The notes beneath the pieces are model-generated. The model made no database searches. It had not been told where the DNA came from and saw only the letters and a list, made by a program, of their open reading frames with translations. This document shows, in pieces, positions 1 through 7,125 of a stretch of DNA of 16,191 nucleotides. This stretch comes from Bacteroidales bacterium UBA4814. Lineage in GTDB: Bacteria; Bacteroidota; Bacteroidia; Bacteroidales; UBA7960. Position 1 is the stretch's first letter. Every line of letters starts with the position of its first letter. The DNA lies in contig DHFW01000035.1 of NCBI GenBank assembly GCA_002402465.1, positions 1 through 16,191 on the forward strand. The letters are read 5' to 3'. Both the position numbers and the translations under genes were made by a program.

Positions 1-618
1 GGCAGTGGCAAAACCACCTTGATAAAAATGCTGCTGGGCTTTTACCCGCCGCTGAGTGGTGAAATCAAAGTGGGCAATTACCCCCTGCAATCCGTTGATC
101 CAACCACCTGGCGAGGCAAATGCGGGGTGGTGATGCAGGATGGATTTATTTTCTCCGATACCATTGCCGGCAATATTACCATGAGCGACAACACTCCACG
201 GCACGATAAGCTGCAGCAGGCCCTGAAGGTGGCCAATATTGAAGAATATGTAAACAGCCTGCCTCTGGGCCTGAATACCAAAATAGGGCAGGAGGGGGTA
301 GGATTGAGCCAGGGGCAAAAACAACGCCTGCTCATAGCCCGTGCGGTGTATAAAGACCCGGAATATCTCTTTTTTGATGAAGCTACCAATGCCCTGGATG
401 CCAACAATGAAAAAATCATCATGGAACAGCTGAACCGGTTTTTTAAGGGTCGTACCGTGGTAGTGGTTGCCCATCGGCTCAGCACGGTGAAAAATGCCGA
501 CCAGATCGTGGTGCTCGACAAAGGGCGCATCATCGAACAAGGCACCCATGGAGAACTCACATCAATGAGGGGAGCCTATTACCAGTTGGTGAAAAACCAA
601 CTGGAACTGGGTAGTTAG
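1..618 (+). CDS. Exporter-type ABC transporter, C-terminal ATPase part (5' end outside window)
   Basis: This is the C-terminal nucleotide-binding domain of an ABC exporter that hydrolyses ATP to drive secretion across the inner membrane; the gene is cut by the window edge. The frame is open from base 1, whose first codons give GSGKTTL, the end of Walker A. Then follow a Q-loop (VVMQDG), the signature LSQGQ, Walker B with its catalytic glutamate (YLFFDEATNALD) and the H-loop (VVVAHRLS), so the ATPase looks fully competent. The C-terminal style resembles peptidase-containing (C39) bacteriocin or type I exporters, which fits the HlyD-type fusion protein downstream on the same strand. The peptidase and membrane domains would lie upstream, so the C39 assignment is inference. 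About 450 bases of non-coding DNA separate it from the fusion protein gene, so co-transcription is possible but not shown. Confidence 0.93.
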   Translation, partial: GSGKTTLIKMLLGFYPPLSGEIKVGNYPLQSVDPTTWRGKCGVVMQDGFIFSDTIAGNITMSDNTPRHDKLQQALKVANIEEYVNSLPLGLNTKIGQEGVGLSQGQKQRLLIARAVYKDPEYLFFDEATNALDANNEKIIMEQLNRFFKGRTVVVVAHRLSTVKNADQIVVLDKGRIIEQGTHGELTSMRGAYYQLVKNQLELGS

Positions 619-697
619 ATGTTTTGAGCAAGAGACAGTATAAAAAAAGTGTGATACTAAATTTAGCGATCTGTATTTTGTTAATTGTATCGGATTT

Positions 698-921
698 CGG
701 GCTGAAAGCCCGGCTTAATTCAGCCCGGCGGCAACGCCCCGGGTTTTATGATACAGCCGAATAATGTGCGCCCTGAAAGGGCAGCTTAATAGCAAGACAA
801 TGTTTAATGGGAAAAAAATTAATACGATTGTTCAGTTGCCCTTTCAGGGCGCATGTTTACACTCAATATTGCATACCCAAGGCGTTGCCATTGGGCTGAA
901 TTTATTTGCCCTTTCAGGGCG
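698..921. repeat. Cluster of REP-like palindromes (GCCCTTTCAGGGC family)
   Basis: The 452-base gap between the ABC and HlyD genes holds no credible gene but several short palindromes. CGGGCT-GAA-AGCCCG lies at 698-712. GCCCT-GAA-AGGGC at 770-782 is repeated in reverse orientation at 838-850, and the longer arms 767-783 and 837-853 are perfect inverted copies. A third copy lies at 908-920. Two copies carry the same companion sequence, a GGCGTTGCC core followed by GGGCTGAATT: on the minus strand at about 716-743 and on the plus strand at about 877-902. This composite unit resembles intergenic REP-type repeats common in Bacteroidota genomes, some mobilised by Y1 (TnpA-REP) transposases. No transposase gene is present here. 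Confidence 0.75.
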
Positions 922-1070
922 AACTCATAAACGGTAAAAGCAATTCAGTAAATAAACGGGTCACAACGCTTGTGAATTTTGAAATGTGTCGGTTTGAATG
1001 GAATTAACAGATGGCTTTAGAATTTTGATATAATAAAACAATAAGTATTGATCAGGATAATATAACACCT

Positions 1071-2387
1071 ATGGAAGAACCCAAGACCCAACAACAGGAA
1101 GATTTTTACTACTCCGCTGATCCCGCACCCCTGAACGAGATACTGGGAGCGGCACCCGGCTGGCTGTTGCGTTCAGGCATCGGGATTGTCGCTTTCTTTA
1201 TTTTTGTGCTGCTGGGGGGAAGCATGTTGTTTCAATACCCGGATATTATTGAGGCCCCCGTGGTGGTAATGGCCGATAATCCACCAGTGAACCTGGTGGC
1301 GGTAAACAGCGGAAAAATGGAGCGTATTTTCAGGCAGGAAGGTGAACATATTGAAAAAGGTGAGCTTATAGCGGTTATTGAATCGCCACATCATATTGAT
1401 AATATAATTTGGTTACGGCAAACTCTTTTGGCAGAGCCAGTTCATCTTCATGGTGAACTATCCTTTTCCATCAGCAACCTACCCCAAAACATTAATTTAG
1501 GGCTACTGCAAAACGCTTACAATGACTGGCTAAAAGCCCTGCATGATAAAGAGCAATTTGAAGTCCTGAATTACCACACCCAAAGGATTATCCACCTGCA
1601 AACCCAACTTGCAGAGCGCCATCAGCTGGAAACACAAATCCAGAGCCAGCTGGAAACATTCCGCCAGATATATCAACTCTCAAGGCAGAATTACCAGCGA
1701 GATTCTGCCCTGGTATCACAAAATTTTATTTCTCCCGTAGATTATGAGCGCACCCAGGCGGAGTATCTCTCCCGTCGCATTACCCTTGAAGACTACCAGA
1801 GTCAGCTCATCAATCTTGAAGTACAGAAAAACGACATCCTTGCAACGCTGCTTGAAACACAAATGGATTATACCCAAAGACAATCGGAATTCCGCATGCG
1901 GGTGCAAAGCAGTTTGGAGAACCTGAAAAGCCAGTTCCTGCAATGGGAAAAAAGCTATGCTTTTGTAGCTCCGGTTAGCGGTGAACTGGTCTTTGCCAGT
2001 ATATGGACATCCAATCAGCAAGTTACTGCAGGCGACCTAGTATTTTCAATCATACCTGATAATTACGGGCAATTCATTGCCCGCGGCCGTATCCCACTGC
2101 ATGGCTCAGGCAAAGTAAAACCCGGCAACCGGGTAAATATTCGACTTTCCAACTATCCATACCAGGAATTTGGGGTATTACAGGGCGAAGTAATTTATAT
2201 TGCCGCCATCCCATCCGGCGATCATTACCCTGTGCAGCTCCGTTTTAATAATCAATTGGTAACCAGTTATGATATTAATTTGGGCCATCATGCTATGTTG
2301 GATGGTGTTGCCCAGATTATAACCGAGGATATCAGCCTGTTTAACCGGACGATGAACCCGTTGAGGAGTTTGCGCAGGAACAGGTAG
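1071..2387 (+). CDS. HlyD-family membrane fusion (periplasmic adaptor) protein
   Basis: This 438-residue protein is the adaptor that would join the inner-membrane ABC exporter to an outer-membrane channel. It has a short cytoplasmic N-terminus and one membrane segment at about residues 33-55. A first half-lipoyl motif lies at 74-105 (NSGKMERIF, then EGEHIEKGELIAVIES) and a second at about 296-328 (APVSGELVF, then VTAGDLVFSIIPD). The region between them, about 155-290, is a glutamine-rich helical hairpin with a turn near 214-224, and a beta-barrel region follows. This is the classical HlyD/AprE layout. The start is an ATG with only A/T-rich sequence before it and no Shine-Dalgarno. The gene lies downstream of the ABC ATPase on the same strand, and the pair is typical of Bacteroidota type I export of peptides. 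No leader-peptide substrate is visible. Confidence 0.93.
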   Translation: MEEPKTQQQEDFYYSADPAPLNEILGAAPGWLLRSGIGIVAFFIFVLLGGSMLFQYPDIIEAPVVVMADNPPVNLVAVNSGKMERIFRQEGEHIEKGELIAVIESPHHIDNIIWLRQTLLAEPVHLHGELSFSISNLPQNINLGLLQNAYNDWLKALHDKEQFEVLNYHTQRIIHLQTQLAERHQLETQIQSQLETFRQIYQLSRQNYQRDSALVSQNFISPVDYERTQAEYLSRRITLEDYQSQLINLEVQKNDILATLLETQMDYTQRQSEFRMRVQSSLENLKSQFLQWEKSYAFVAPVSGELVFASIWTSNQQVTAGDLVFSIIPDNYGQFIARGRIPLHGSGKVKPGNRVNIRLSNYPYQEFGVLQGEVIYIAAIPSGDHYPVQLRFNNQLVTSYDINLGHHAMLDGVAQIITEDISLFNRTMNPLRSLRRNR

Positions 2388-2592
2388 TATAGCCTTGATT
2401 TTAATTAGGTTTAAGTCAGCAGCAGTGCCATGATGAGGTATATGAGCTTAAATCTATTGAATTACAAATTCAAGGATATTCCAAGCGGCAATGCAACCGA
2501 CCGATGGGAGCTCAGCGAAGCTAATTGCCATCTTAGCGGGATTTGTATTCGTTAAAAGGTGTCGGGTGATCCTAACTGCAAATAATAAAAAT

Positions 2593-2671
2593 GTCAGTAC
2601 AGTGACAAAATTTTTATTAAATACGTCATTACAGTGACAGAATTAATGAAAAAATTGTCATTACACCAGCA
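2593..2671. repeat. Three copies of a GTCATTACAGTGACA-like element at exact 32-bp spacing
   Basis: GTCAGTACAGTGACA starts at 2593, GTCATTACAGTGACA at 2625 and the more diverged GTCATTACACCAGCA at 2657, so the spacing is 32 and 32 bases. The first copy, with its preceding T, is an inverted repeat TGTCA-N6-TGACA, a shape common for dimeric regulator sites. The A/T-rich spacers also resemble each other. Outside the array, CCTAACT at 2571-2577 and AGTTAGG at 2679-2685 form a short inverted pair. The array sits in the gene-poor stretch 2388-2885 directly before the receptor relic. Function is unknown: it may be an operator set, a minisatellite or a recombination scar. Confidence 0.6.
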
Positions 2672-2674
2672 AGC

Positions 2675-2836
2675 GTTAAGTTAGGCGTTAAACCAGGTGG
2701 TATTAATTTGTTGCTAAGAAATGCCTTTTACCAAAATGTATATGCCTATAATGCTTTAGGCGGATTAATGGCAATAAGCAAGGAATACACCATCAGGCCG
2801 CGAAATGTGCTGGCAAGTGTGTATTTCAGGTTTTGA
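2675..2836 (+). pseudogene. C-terminal relic of a TonB-dependent outer-membrane receptor
   Basis: The plus strand, ending at a TGA at 2834-2836, reads as the extreme C-terminus of a TonB-dependent receptor: RNAFYQNVYAYNALGG, a short linker, then IRPRNVLASVYFRF and stop. The final alternating aromatic strand ending in phenylalanine is the barrel-closing signal recognised by the BAM complex, and the YTIRPRNVLASVYFRF style is typical of Bacteroidota receptors. Such proteins usually have 700-1100 residues, whereas only about 50 codons remain. The frame is open back to 2621 but loses resemblance upstream of about 2675, has no credible start, and is preceded by the 32-bp repeats. I infer a deletion that removed nearly the whole gene. 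The 5' boundary is approximate. Confidence 0.6.
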
Positions 2837-2885
2837 TAAATAGTAAAAAGGAAGATACTGATTTTGCTGAGGGTCGAATCAAAAA

Positions 2886-3170
2886 TCAACCCTTTTGATT
2901 TGCTTGGAAAGCTCCCTCCAAGTAGCCTATAAGGCCATTAATGATTTCATTTAGCTCTTCCGGATCAAAAGTTTGGGAGTAGCATCTTTTAAAGGTTTCA
3001 ATCTTTAGGTCAATTTCTGAGATAACGGGATTTCTTTGTTTTATGCTGCTTTCTACCATAATCCGCCCGAAATGAATAGCTTCAATGCCGATCCTGAATC
3101 GCTCATCCGGACTTTTGGCGTGAATGATCTCCCTTTGTTTTTGAAGGATGTTTTCGGGCGTATCCAGCAT
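2886..3170 (-). CDS. Small helical protein paired with a nucleotidyltransferase
   Basis: This 94-residue protein is predicted to be almost entirely helical, without signal peptide or membrane segment. I recognise it only as a conserved hypothetical type, with features such as KSPDERFRIGIEAIHFGR, an ISEIDLKIETFKRCY stretch and FDPEELNEII. These resemble small proteins found beside nucleotidyltransferases in Bacteroidota and cyanobacteria. Its ATG follows the stop of the nucleotidyltransferase by one base (TAA-A-ATG), so the two are very probably translationally coupled and made in fixed proportion. There is no RxxxxxH signature of HEPN RNases, so the known MNT/HEPN arrangement is not supported. 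A role as toxin, antitoxin or partner subunit is open. The 3' side faces the receptor relic. Confidence 0.8.
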   Translation of the reverse strand: MLDTPENILQKQREIIHAKSPDERFRIGIEAIHFGRIMVESSIKQRNPVISEIDLKIETFKRCYSQTFDPEELNEIINGLIGYLEGAFQANQKG

Positions 3171-3171
3171 T

Positions 3172-3699
3172 TTATAACAAATCGAATGTGTTTAAATTTA
3201 GTTTTTTGCACCAATTCTTGATGTAATACAAGTCAATGCCAGGCAGTGAAAGCAGGTTTCTGATGTCTTCCATTTGTTTGTCGCTCTGCAAAAGCTGAAT
3301 CCATTCCAGTTTTGAAATGATCAGGTCTTCGGGACTTACCATCCAAACTTCAACATCATTGATCTTTTCTTTTTTTCTCCTTCGAAATTCCAGTAAGCGG
3401 TAGTTCGTGTTTTTTCGAACAATGAAGTCTATTTTAAAGCCACTTTCGTAATCAATTATATTGAACATTCCGGTGCGTTTTACCTCCTGTTGCACTGTAG
3501 CTCGGTTTAAATAATAATTCTCTCCCCAGAGTTTTAGAAAGCTTTCAAGATTATTAACGTTGAGTTCGATTACCATGTCAATGTCGAGGGTCATTCGGGG
3601 GATGGTGTATCGGTTGAGTGCAATACTTCCCGAAAGCATATATTGAATGCCCGCTTCATCGAGCAAATGAGTAACCCTCTGTAATAACCGAATAATCAT
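3172..3699 (-). CDS. Pol-beta-fold nucleotidyltransferase (AbiEii/DUF6036-like)
   Basis: This 175-residue protein carries the nucleotidyltransferase signature: GS at residues 24-25, then D39 and D41 in TLDIDMVIEL, and a third acidic residue D91 in GFKIDFIV. These are the metal-binding residues of the polymerase-beta fold. The C-terminal part, VSPEDLIISKLEW followed by an R-x-x-L-L segment and a DLYYIKNWCKKL helix, resembles AbiEii-type or DUF6036 proteins. Some members of that superfamily are toxins of type IV toxin-antitoxin or abortive-infection systems; others are uncharacterised. The target nucleotide and acceptor cannot be read from sequence. The gene leads a two-gene operon with the small protein downstream and has a good promoter just upstream. 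The neighbourhood (relic gene, repeats) is accessory in character. Confidence 0.85.
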   Translation of the reverse strand: MIIRLLQRVTHLLDEAGIQYMLSGSIALNRYTIPRMTLDIDMVIELNVNNLESFLKLWGENYYLNRATVQQEVKRTGMFNIIDYESGFKIDFIVRKNTNYRLLEFRRRKKEKINDVEVWMVSPEDLIISKLEWIQLLQSDKQMEDIRNLLSLPGIDLYYIKNWCKKLNLNTFDLL

Positions 3700-3715
3700 A
3701 AGATTAAATATTATG

Positions 3716-3746
3716 TAAAGATAATACGTTTGGTGGTTCCTTCAAA
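3716..3746 (-). promoter_or_regulatory. Bacteroidota-type promoter of the nucleotidyltransferase operon
   Basis: On the minus strand TTTG (3746-3743) is followed after 19 bases by TATCTTTA (3723-3716). This matches TTTG-N19-TAnnTTTG except for the last base of the -7 box. The start codon at 3699 would leave a leader of roughly 10 bases. Confidence 0.5.
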
Positions 3747-3878
3747 TCATTTGGAATTCGGTTTTCAATTGAATGTTTTTTAAGTTTTGGGGCATAATCC
3801 GGCATCCCGGCTTTTTCCAAATTTTTCTCAACAACAGGTCGAATCTTTTCCTTTTCTTTGTGTTATTTATTTTAAGTT

Positions 3879-5363
3879 ATGCCTGCAAAGAAATCATCTG
3901 CCATCCTATCCAAATCAACCTTTATCCGTGGCTTGCAATGCGAGAAGTCGCTGTACTTGCATAAGAACCGGCCGTTTCTGCGCGACCGGCTTTCGCCCGA
4001 GCAGCTGGCAAAGTTCTCGCGCGGCACCAATGTAGGGGTTTATGCGCAGGAGCTTTTTCCCGGAGGGGTAGATGCCGCTCCAAAAACGCATTTTCAGATG
4101 GCGGCCTCCGTAAAGAAAACGGCCGAATTTATCGAAGCCGGCGAAACTGTTATTTATGAGGCAGCCTTTGAGCATGCAGGCGTTATTATTGCCCTCGACA
4201 TACTTGTGAGGGATGTAGCAGGCTGGAAAGCCATTGAGGTGAAGAGCAGCCGGTCCATATCAGAAACCTATCTATGGGATGCTTCGCTGCAGTATTTTGT
4301 CATGAAAGGCTCGGGTATTGAAATCTCTGATTTTTCAATAGCTTACATCAATACTGCCTTTGTCAGGAAAGGCCCGATAAACCCTGCAGAGCTATTTAAA
4401 ATAGAAAGCGTGCTGCCCTTTGTGCTTGAAAGACAGGAGCAGGTGGGTCAGAAAATTGAAAGGCTGAAGGAGGTGGTCGAACTTAAAAGCTCTCCGCCGA
4501 TTCCCATTGGCCCGCAATGCCACAAGCCCTATCCCTGCGATTTTATTGGCCACTGCTGGAAAAATGTGCCGGCCGGGTCGGTGTTCGATCTGAAAGGTTT
4601 GGAGGAAGCGCAAAAATTCAAGTATTTTGAAAGCGGGATCATAAAAGCAGAGGATATCCCCAAAACTGAGCTGGACGAAAAAACCACCGCCCGCCAGGTA
4701 AAAAGCATGGCCATGGGAAAAGCGGTGGTTGATTCGATGGAGTTGAATGGTTTTCTTGATCAGATAAAAATGCCTGCTGCGGTTTTTTCATGGCTCGACT
4801 TTATTCCGGCTATGCCCATTTTTGAGGGTACAAAACCCTATCAGTCCGTTCCCTATTCTTTTGCTTTGAAGGGGCTGGAGGCATCTGAAAATCAAGCTGT
4901 CCATTTCACCACCCCGGCTTTCCCCGAAAGGGAAATGCTTGAGGAAATAATTGATGCGGTGCTTGGTTTCGAAACTATCCTGGTTTTCGGGCCACAGCCC
5001 GACTGGGACTTTCTGCTGAAAAATGCCGGTGCCGAACAGGCTTTGCAAAAGAAAGTTGAGCTGTTGCTTGCAGGAAGCCTTGATCTTTCTCATCCTTTCA
5101 ACAATTACAGTATTGCCTGGCCCGCAATGCGCCAAGCCGATAGTCCGGAAGAAATACTTGCCGGCCTCAATCAGCCGGTATTAAAGCCGTCCGGAAAGAT
5201 CAAAACCCGTTTGGAAGCCGCCCTGGCCATTGAAAAGCTGGCCCTCGGCAACCTAAAGGAAGATCACGAAAAGGTATTGCGCGATGTTGAGGCCTTTCAT
5301 TCGGCTCGTGTTTCAAATACCGTAAAGCTGCTTGAGCTTGCCCGCAAAATGGCTGATGCCTGA
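3879..5363 (+). CDS. DUF2779-type protein: Cas4/RecB-like nuclease domain plus degenerate RNase H-like exonuclease domain
   Basis: This 494-residue protein appears to be a two-part nuclease. The N-terminal half looks like a Cas4/RecB PD-(D/E)XK nuclease: E94, D107 in IIALDILV, E120-V-K122, and a Q138-Y139 pair. Four cysteines, C21 in LQCEKSLYLH and C214, C220, C226 in a C-x5-C-x5-C cluster, bracket the domain as in iron-sulfur-stapled Cas4/AddB proteins. The C-terminal half has the DUF2779 hallmark (LDF...P, then PYQSVPYSF at 320-328). In relatives this reads DFET with a catalytic glutamate, but here D307-F308 is followed by I-P, so the exonuclease centre looks broken. No CRISPR or cas genes are near, so adaptation is unlikely; DNA processing is more plausible. 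The gene stands alone, divergent from the nucleotidyltransferase operon and about 100 bases before dnaB on the same strand. Confidence 0.82.
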   Translation: MPAKKSSAILSKSTFIRGLQCEKSLYLHKNRPFLRDRLSPEQLAKFSRGTNVGVYAQELFPGGVDAAPKTHFQMAASVKKTAEFIEAGETVIYEAAFEHAGVIIALDILVRDVAGWKAIEVKSSRSISETYLWDASLQYFVMKGSGIEISDFSIAYINTAFVRKGPINPAELFKIESVLPFVLERQEQVGQKIERLKEVVELKSSPPIPIGPQCHKPYPCDFIGHCWKNVPAGSVFDLKGLEEAQKFKYFESGIIKAEDIPKTELDEKTTARQVKSMAMGKAVVDSMELNGFLDQIKMPAAVFSWLDFIPAMPIFEGTKPYQSVPYSFALKGLEASENQAVHFTTPAFPEREMLEEIIDAVLGFETILVFGPQPDWDFLLKNAGAEQALQKKVELLLAGSLDLSHPFNNYSIAWPAMRQADSPEEILAGLNQPVLKPSGKIKTRLEAALAIEKLALGNLKEDHEKVLRDVEAFHSARVSNTVKLLELARKMADA

Positions 5364-5462
5364 AATGCCTGTTGGCTGCTGCATTGCATACTTTTTTTCC
5401 GATTGTTAATATTATTTCGGAAAAACTGCCTCCCCTCGTGTTTGAATTATTAATTTTGAAAA

Positions 5463-6995
5463 ATGGAACAAAAGGAACAGCAGACTCGTGAAACCCTTGC
5501 CAGGAAAGGGAAAAGGACATCAGCAGGAGTTGATTACCTGGATCACGGACGGGTGCCCCCGCAGGCAGTCGACCTGGAAGAGGCCGTTTTAGGGGCCATG
5601 CTGCTTGAGCAGGATGCGGTAAGTAATGTGATTGATATCTTTAAAGAAGAGGTATTCTACAAAGAAGCGCATCAGAAAATTTTCGCGGCTATTCTTTCCC
5701 TTTTTTCCGATTCAAAGCCGGTTGATATCCTTACGGTAACCCAGGAGCTGAAAAAGCAGGGTAACCTGGAACTGGTGGGCGGTGCCTATTATGTTTCGCA
5801 ATTGACCAACCGGGTGGCTTCGGCTGCCAACGTGGAGTATCATGCACGCATTGTGCTGCAGAAGTTTTTGCAGCGCCAGTTGATTCGAATTTCTTCAGAA
5901 ATCATTAAGGATTGTTACGAGGATACTACCGATGTGTTCGATATCCTCGACCGGGCCGAGCGTGAGCTTTTTGCGGTAAGCGAAACTAACCTCAGGCGCA
6001 GCTATAGCACTATGATGGACCTGGTGCGTGAAGCCGTTGAGAACATTGAAAAAGCGAAGAAGAACGAAGGCCACCTGAGTGGTGTTCCTTCAGGGTTTGC
6101 CGCACTCGACAGGATTACGGCCGGATGGCAAAAAGCCGACCTGGTGGTATTGGCGGCCCGGCCCGGTATGGGTAAAACCGCCTTTGTGCTTTCCATGGCG
6201 CGAAACATTGCCGTGGATTTTAAAACGCCCATTGCTGTTTTCTCGCTCGAGATGACCGGCGTACAGCTTGTTACTCGCCTCATTGCAAGTGAAACCGAAC
6301 TGGAAGCCGACAAACTGAAGCGCGGCAAACTTGAGCAATACGAATGGCAGCAACTCAATGCGCGTATCGCCAACCTTACCGATGCGCCCCTGTTTATAGA
6401 TGATACGCCCGCTCTTTCCATATTTGAATTGAGGGCCAAGTGCCGCCGCCTAAAAGCCCAGCATGACATTCAAATGGTTATCGTTGACTACCTGCAGCTC
6501 ATGACCGCCGGCACCGATAACCGTGGCAATCGCGAACAGGAGATCAGCAATATTTCGCGCTCCATGAAGAGCCTTGCCAAAGAGCTGAACATTCCTGTGA
6601 TTGCCCTGTCGCAGCTCAGCCGTGCCGTTGAAACCCGCTCGGGATCCAAACGGCCCATTCTGTCCGACCTTCGCGAATCAGGCGCTATTGAGCAGGATGC
6701 CGATATGGTACTCTTTATTTATCGTCCGGAATACTACCAGATTAACGAAGATGAGCAAGGACGCAGCACCGAAGGTTTGGCGCAAATCATTATTGCAAAG
6801 CACCGTAATGGTAGCCTGGGCGATGTAAACTTGCGCTTTATTGCCAAGTTTGCGCGCTTTTCTGATTTTGAAGCCTCCGAATACGACTTCTCTGATGGCA
6901 TGGTACCTTCTTCCTCCTTCGAAGATGGCCCCAAAACCCTTACCTTGCCTTCGAAAATGAACCAAATGGACGAAGACGACTCGGTGCCTTTCTGA
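5463..6995 (+). CDS. dnaB: Replicative DNA helicase DnaB
   Basis: DnaB is the hexameric ring helicase that unwinds DNA ahead of the replication fork and recruits primase. At 510 residues it has normal length with small extensions at both ends. The N-terminal primase-interacting domain runs from about 33 to 140 (DLEEAVLGAMLLEQDA onward). The RecA-like motor starts near 205, with Walker A at 231-240 (ARPGMGKTA), SLEM with catalytic E263, Walker B at 338-346 (MVIVDYLQL), ALSQLSR at 381-387, SDLRESGAIEQDAD at 401-414 and the KHRNG arginine-finger region at 446-450. The last residues, MDEDDSVPF, form an acidic tail ending in proline-phenylalanine, like the tail of single-strand binding protein. 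The ATG is preceded by A/T-rich sequence without Shine-Dalgarno. A terminator-like hairpin follows the gene. Confidence 0.97.
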   Translation: MEQKEQQTRETLARKGKRTSAGVDYLDHGRVPPQAVDLEEAVLGAMLLEQDAVSNVIDIFKEEVFYKEAHQKIFAAILSLFSDSKPVDILTVTQELKKQGNLELVGGAYYVSQLTNRVASAANVEYHARIVLQKFLQRQLIRISSEIIKDCYEDTTDVFDILDRAERELFAVSETNLRRSYSTMMDLVREAVENIEKAKKNEGHLSGVPSGFAALDRITAGWQKADLVVLAARPGMGKTAFVLSMARNIAVDFKTPIAVFSLEMTGVQLVTRLIASETELEADKLKRGKLEQYEWQQLNARIANLTDAPLFIDDTPALSIFELRAKCRRLKAQHDIQMVIVDYLQLMTAGTDNRGNREQEISNISRSMKSLAKELNIPVIALSQLSRAVETRSGSKRPILSDLRESGAIEQDADMVLFIYRPEYYQINEDEQGRSTEGLAQIIIAKHRNGSLGDVNLRFIAKFARFSDFEASEYDFSDGMVPSSSFEDGPKTLTLPSKMNQMDEDDSVPF

Positions 6996-7043
6996 TCAGA
7001 GGCCTGTGGTTGAACTTTTTTATTCTTTTTGCATTTCATTATT

Positions 7044-7093
7044 AAAACCATGGCCATTGGCACAACTTTGGCAGAATAAGCCGTGGTTTTTTT
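7044..7093 (+). terminator. Terminator-like hairpin after dnaB
   Basis: AAAACCATGGC (7044-7054) can pair with GCCGTGGTTTT (7080-7090), and a T-run continues to 7093. The one non-Watson-Crick position is a U-G wobble on the plus strand, where it would be a mismatch on the other strand, which favours use by dnaB transcripts. The loop is long (25 bases) and itself holds a small GCCA/TGGC pairing. Confidence 0.5.
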
Positions 7094-7125
7094 CGTTTTC
7101 TCTAGTGATCTACATTTTGTGACCA

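Noticed and set aside
800..946. Short plus-strand frame starting ATG TTT AAT GGG in the ABC-HlyD gap, considered as a secreted peptide substrate
   Set aside because: It runs straight through two REP-like palindromes and its translation is what those repeats give in that frame; no leader motif with a GG cleavage site is present.
2430..2556. About 41-codon plus-strand frame (MMRYMSLNLLNYKF...) after the HlyD gene
   Set aside because: No similarity recognised, no ribosome-binding or promoter context, and length is within chance for this base composition.
2593..2671. Possible mini CRISPR array from regular repeats
   Set aside because: Only three short degenerate copies, spacers of 17 bases that resemble each other, and no cas operon; the lone Cas4-like gene nearby is of DUF2779 type.
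3879..5363. CRISPR-associated Cas4 for spacer acquisition
   Set aside because: No cas1, cas2 or repeat array is in the window and the protein is much longer than Cas4 because of the DUF2779 part.
5451..5458. TAATTTTG as a -7 box for dnaB
   Set aside because: The predicted transcription start would fall at or after the dnaB ATG and there is no TTTG at the right distance upstream.
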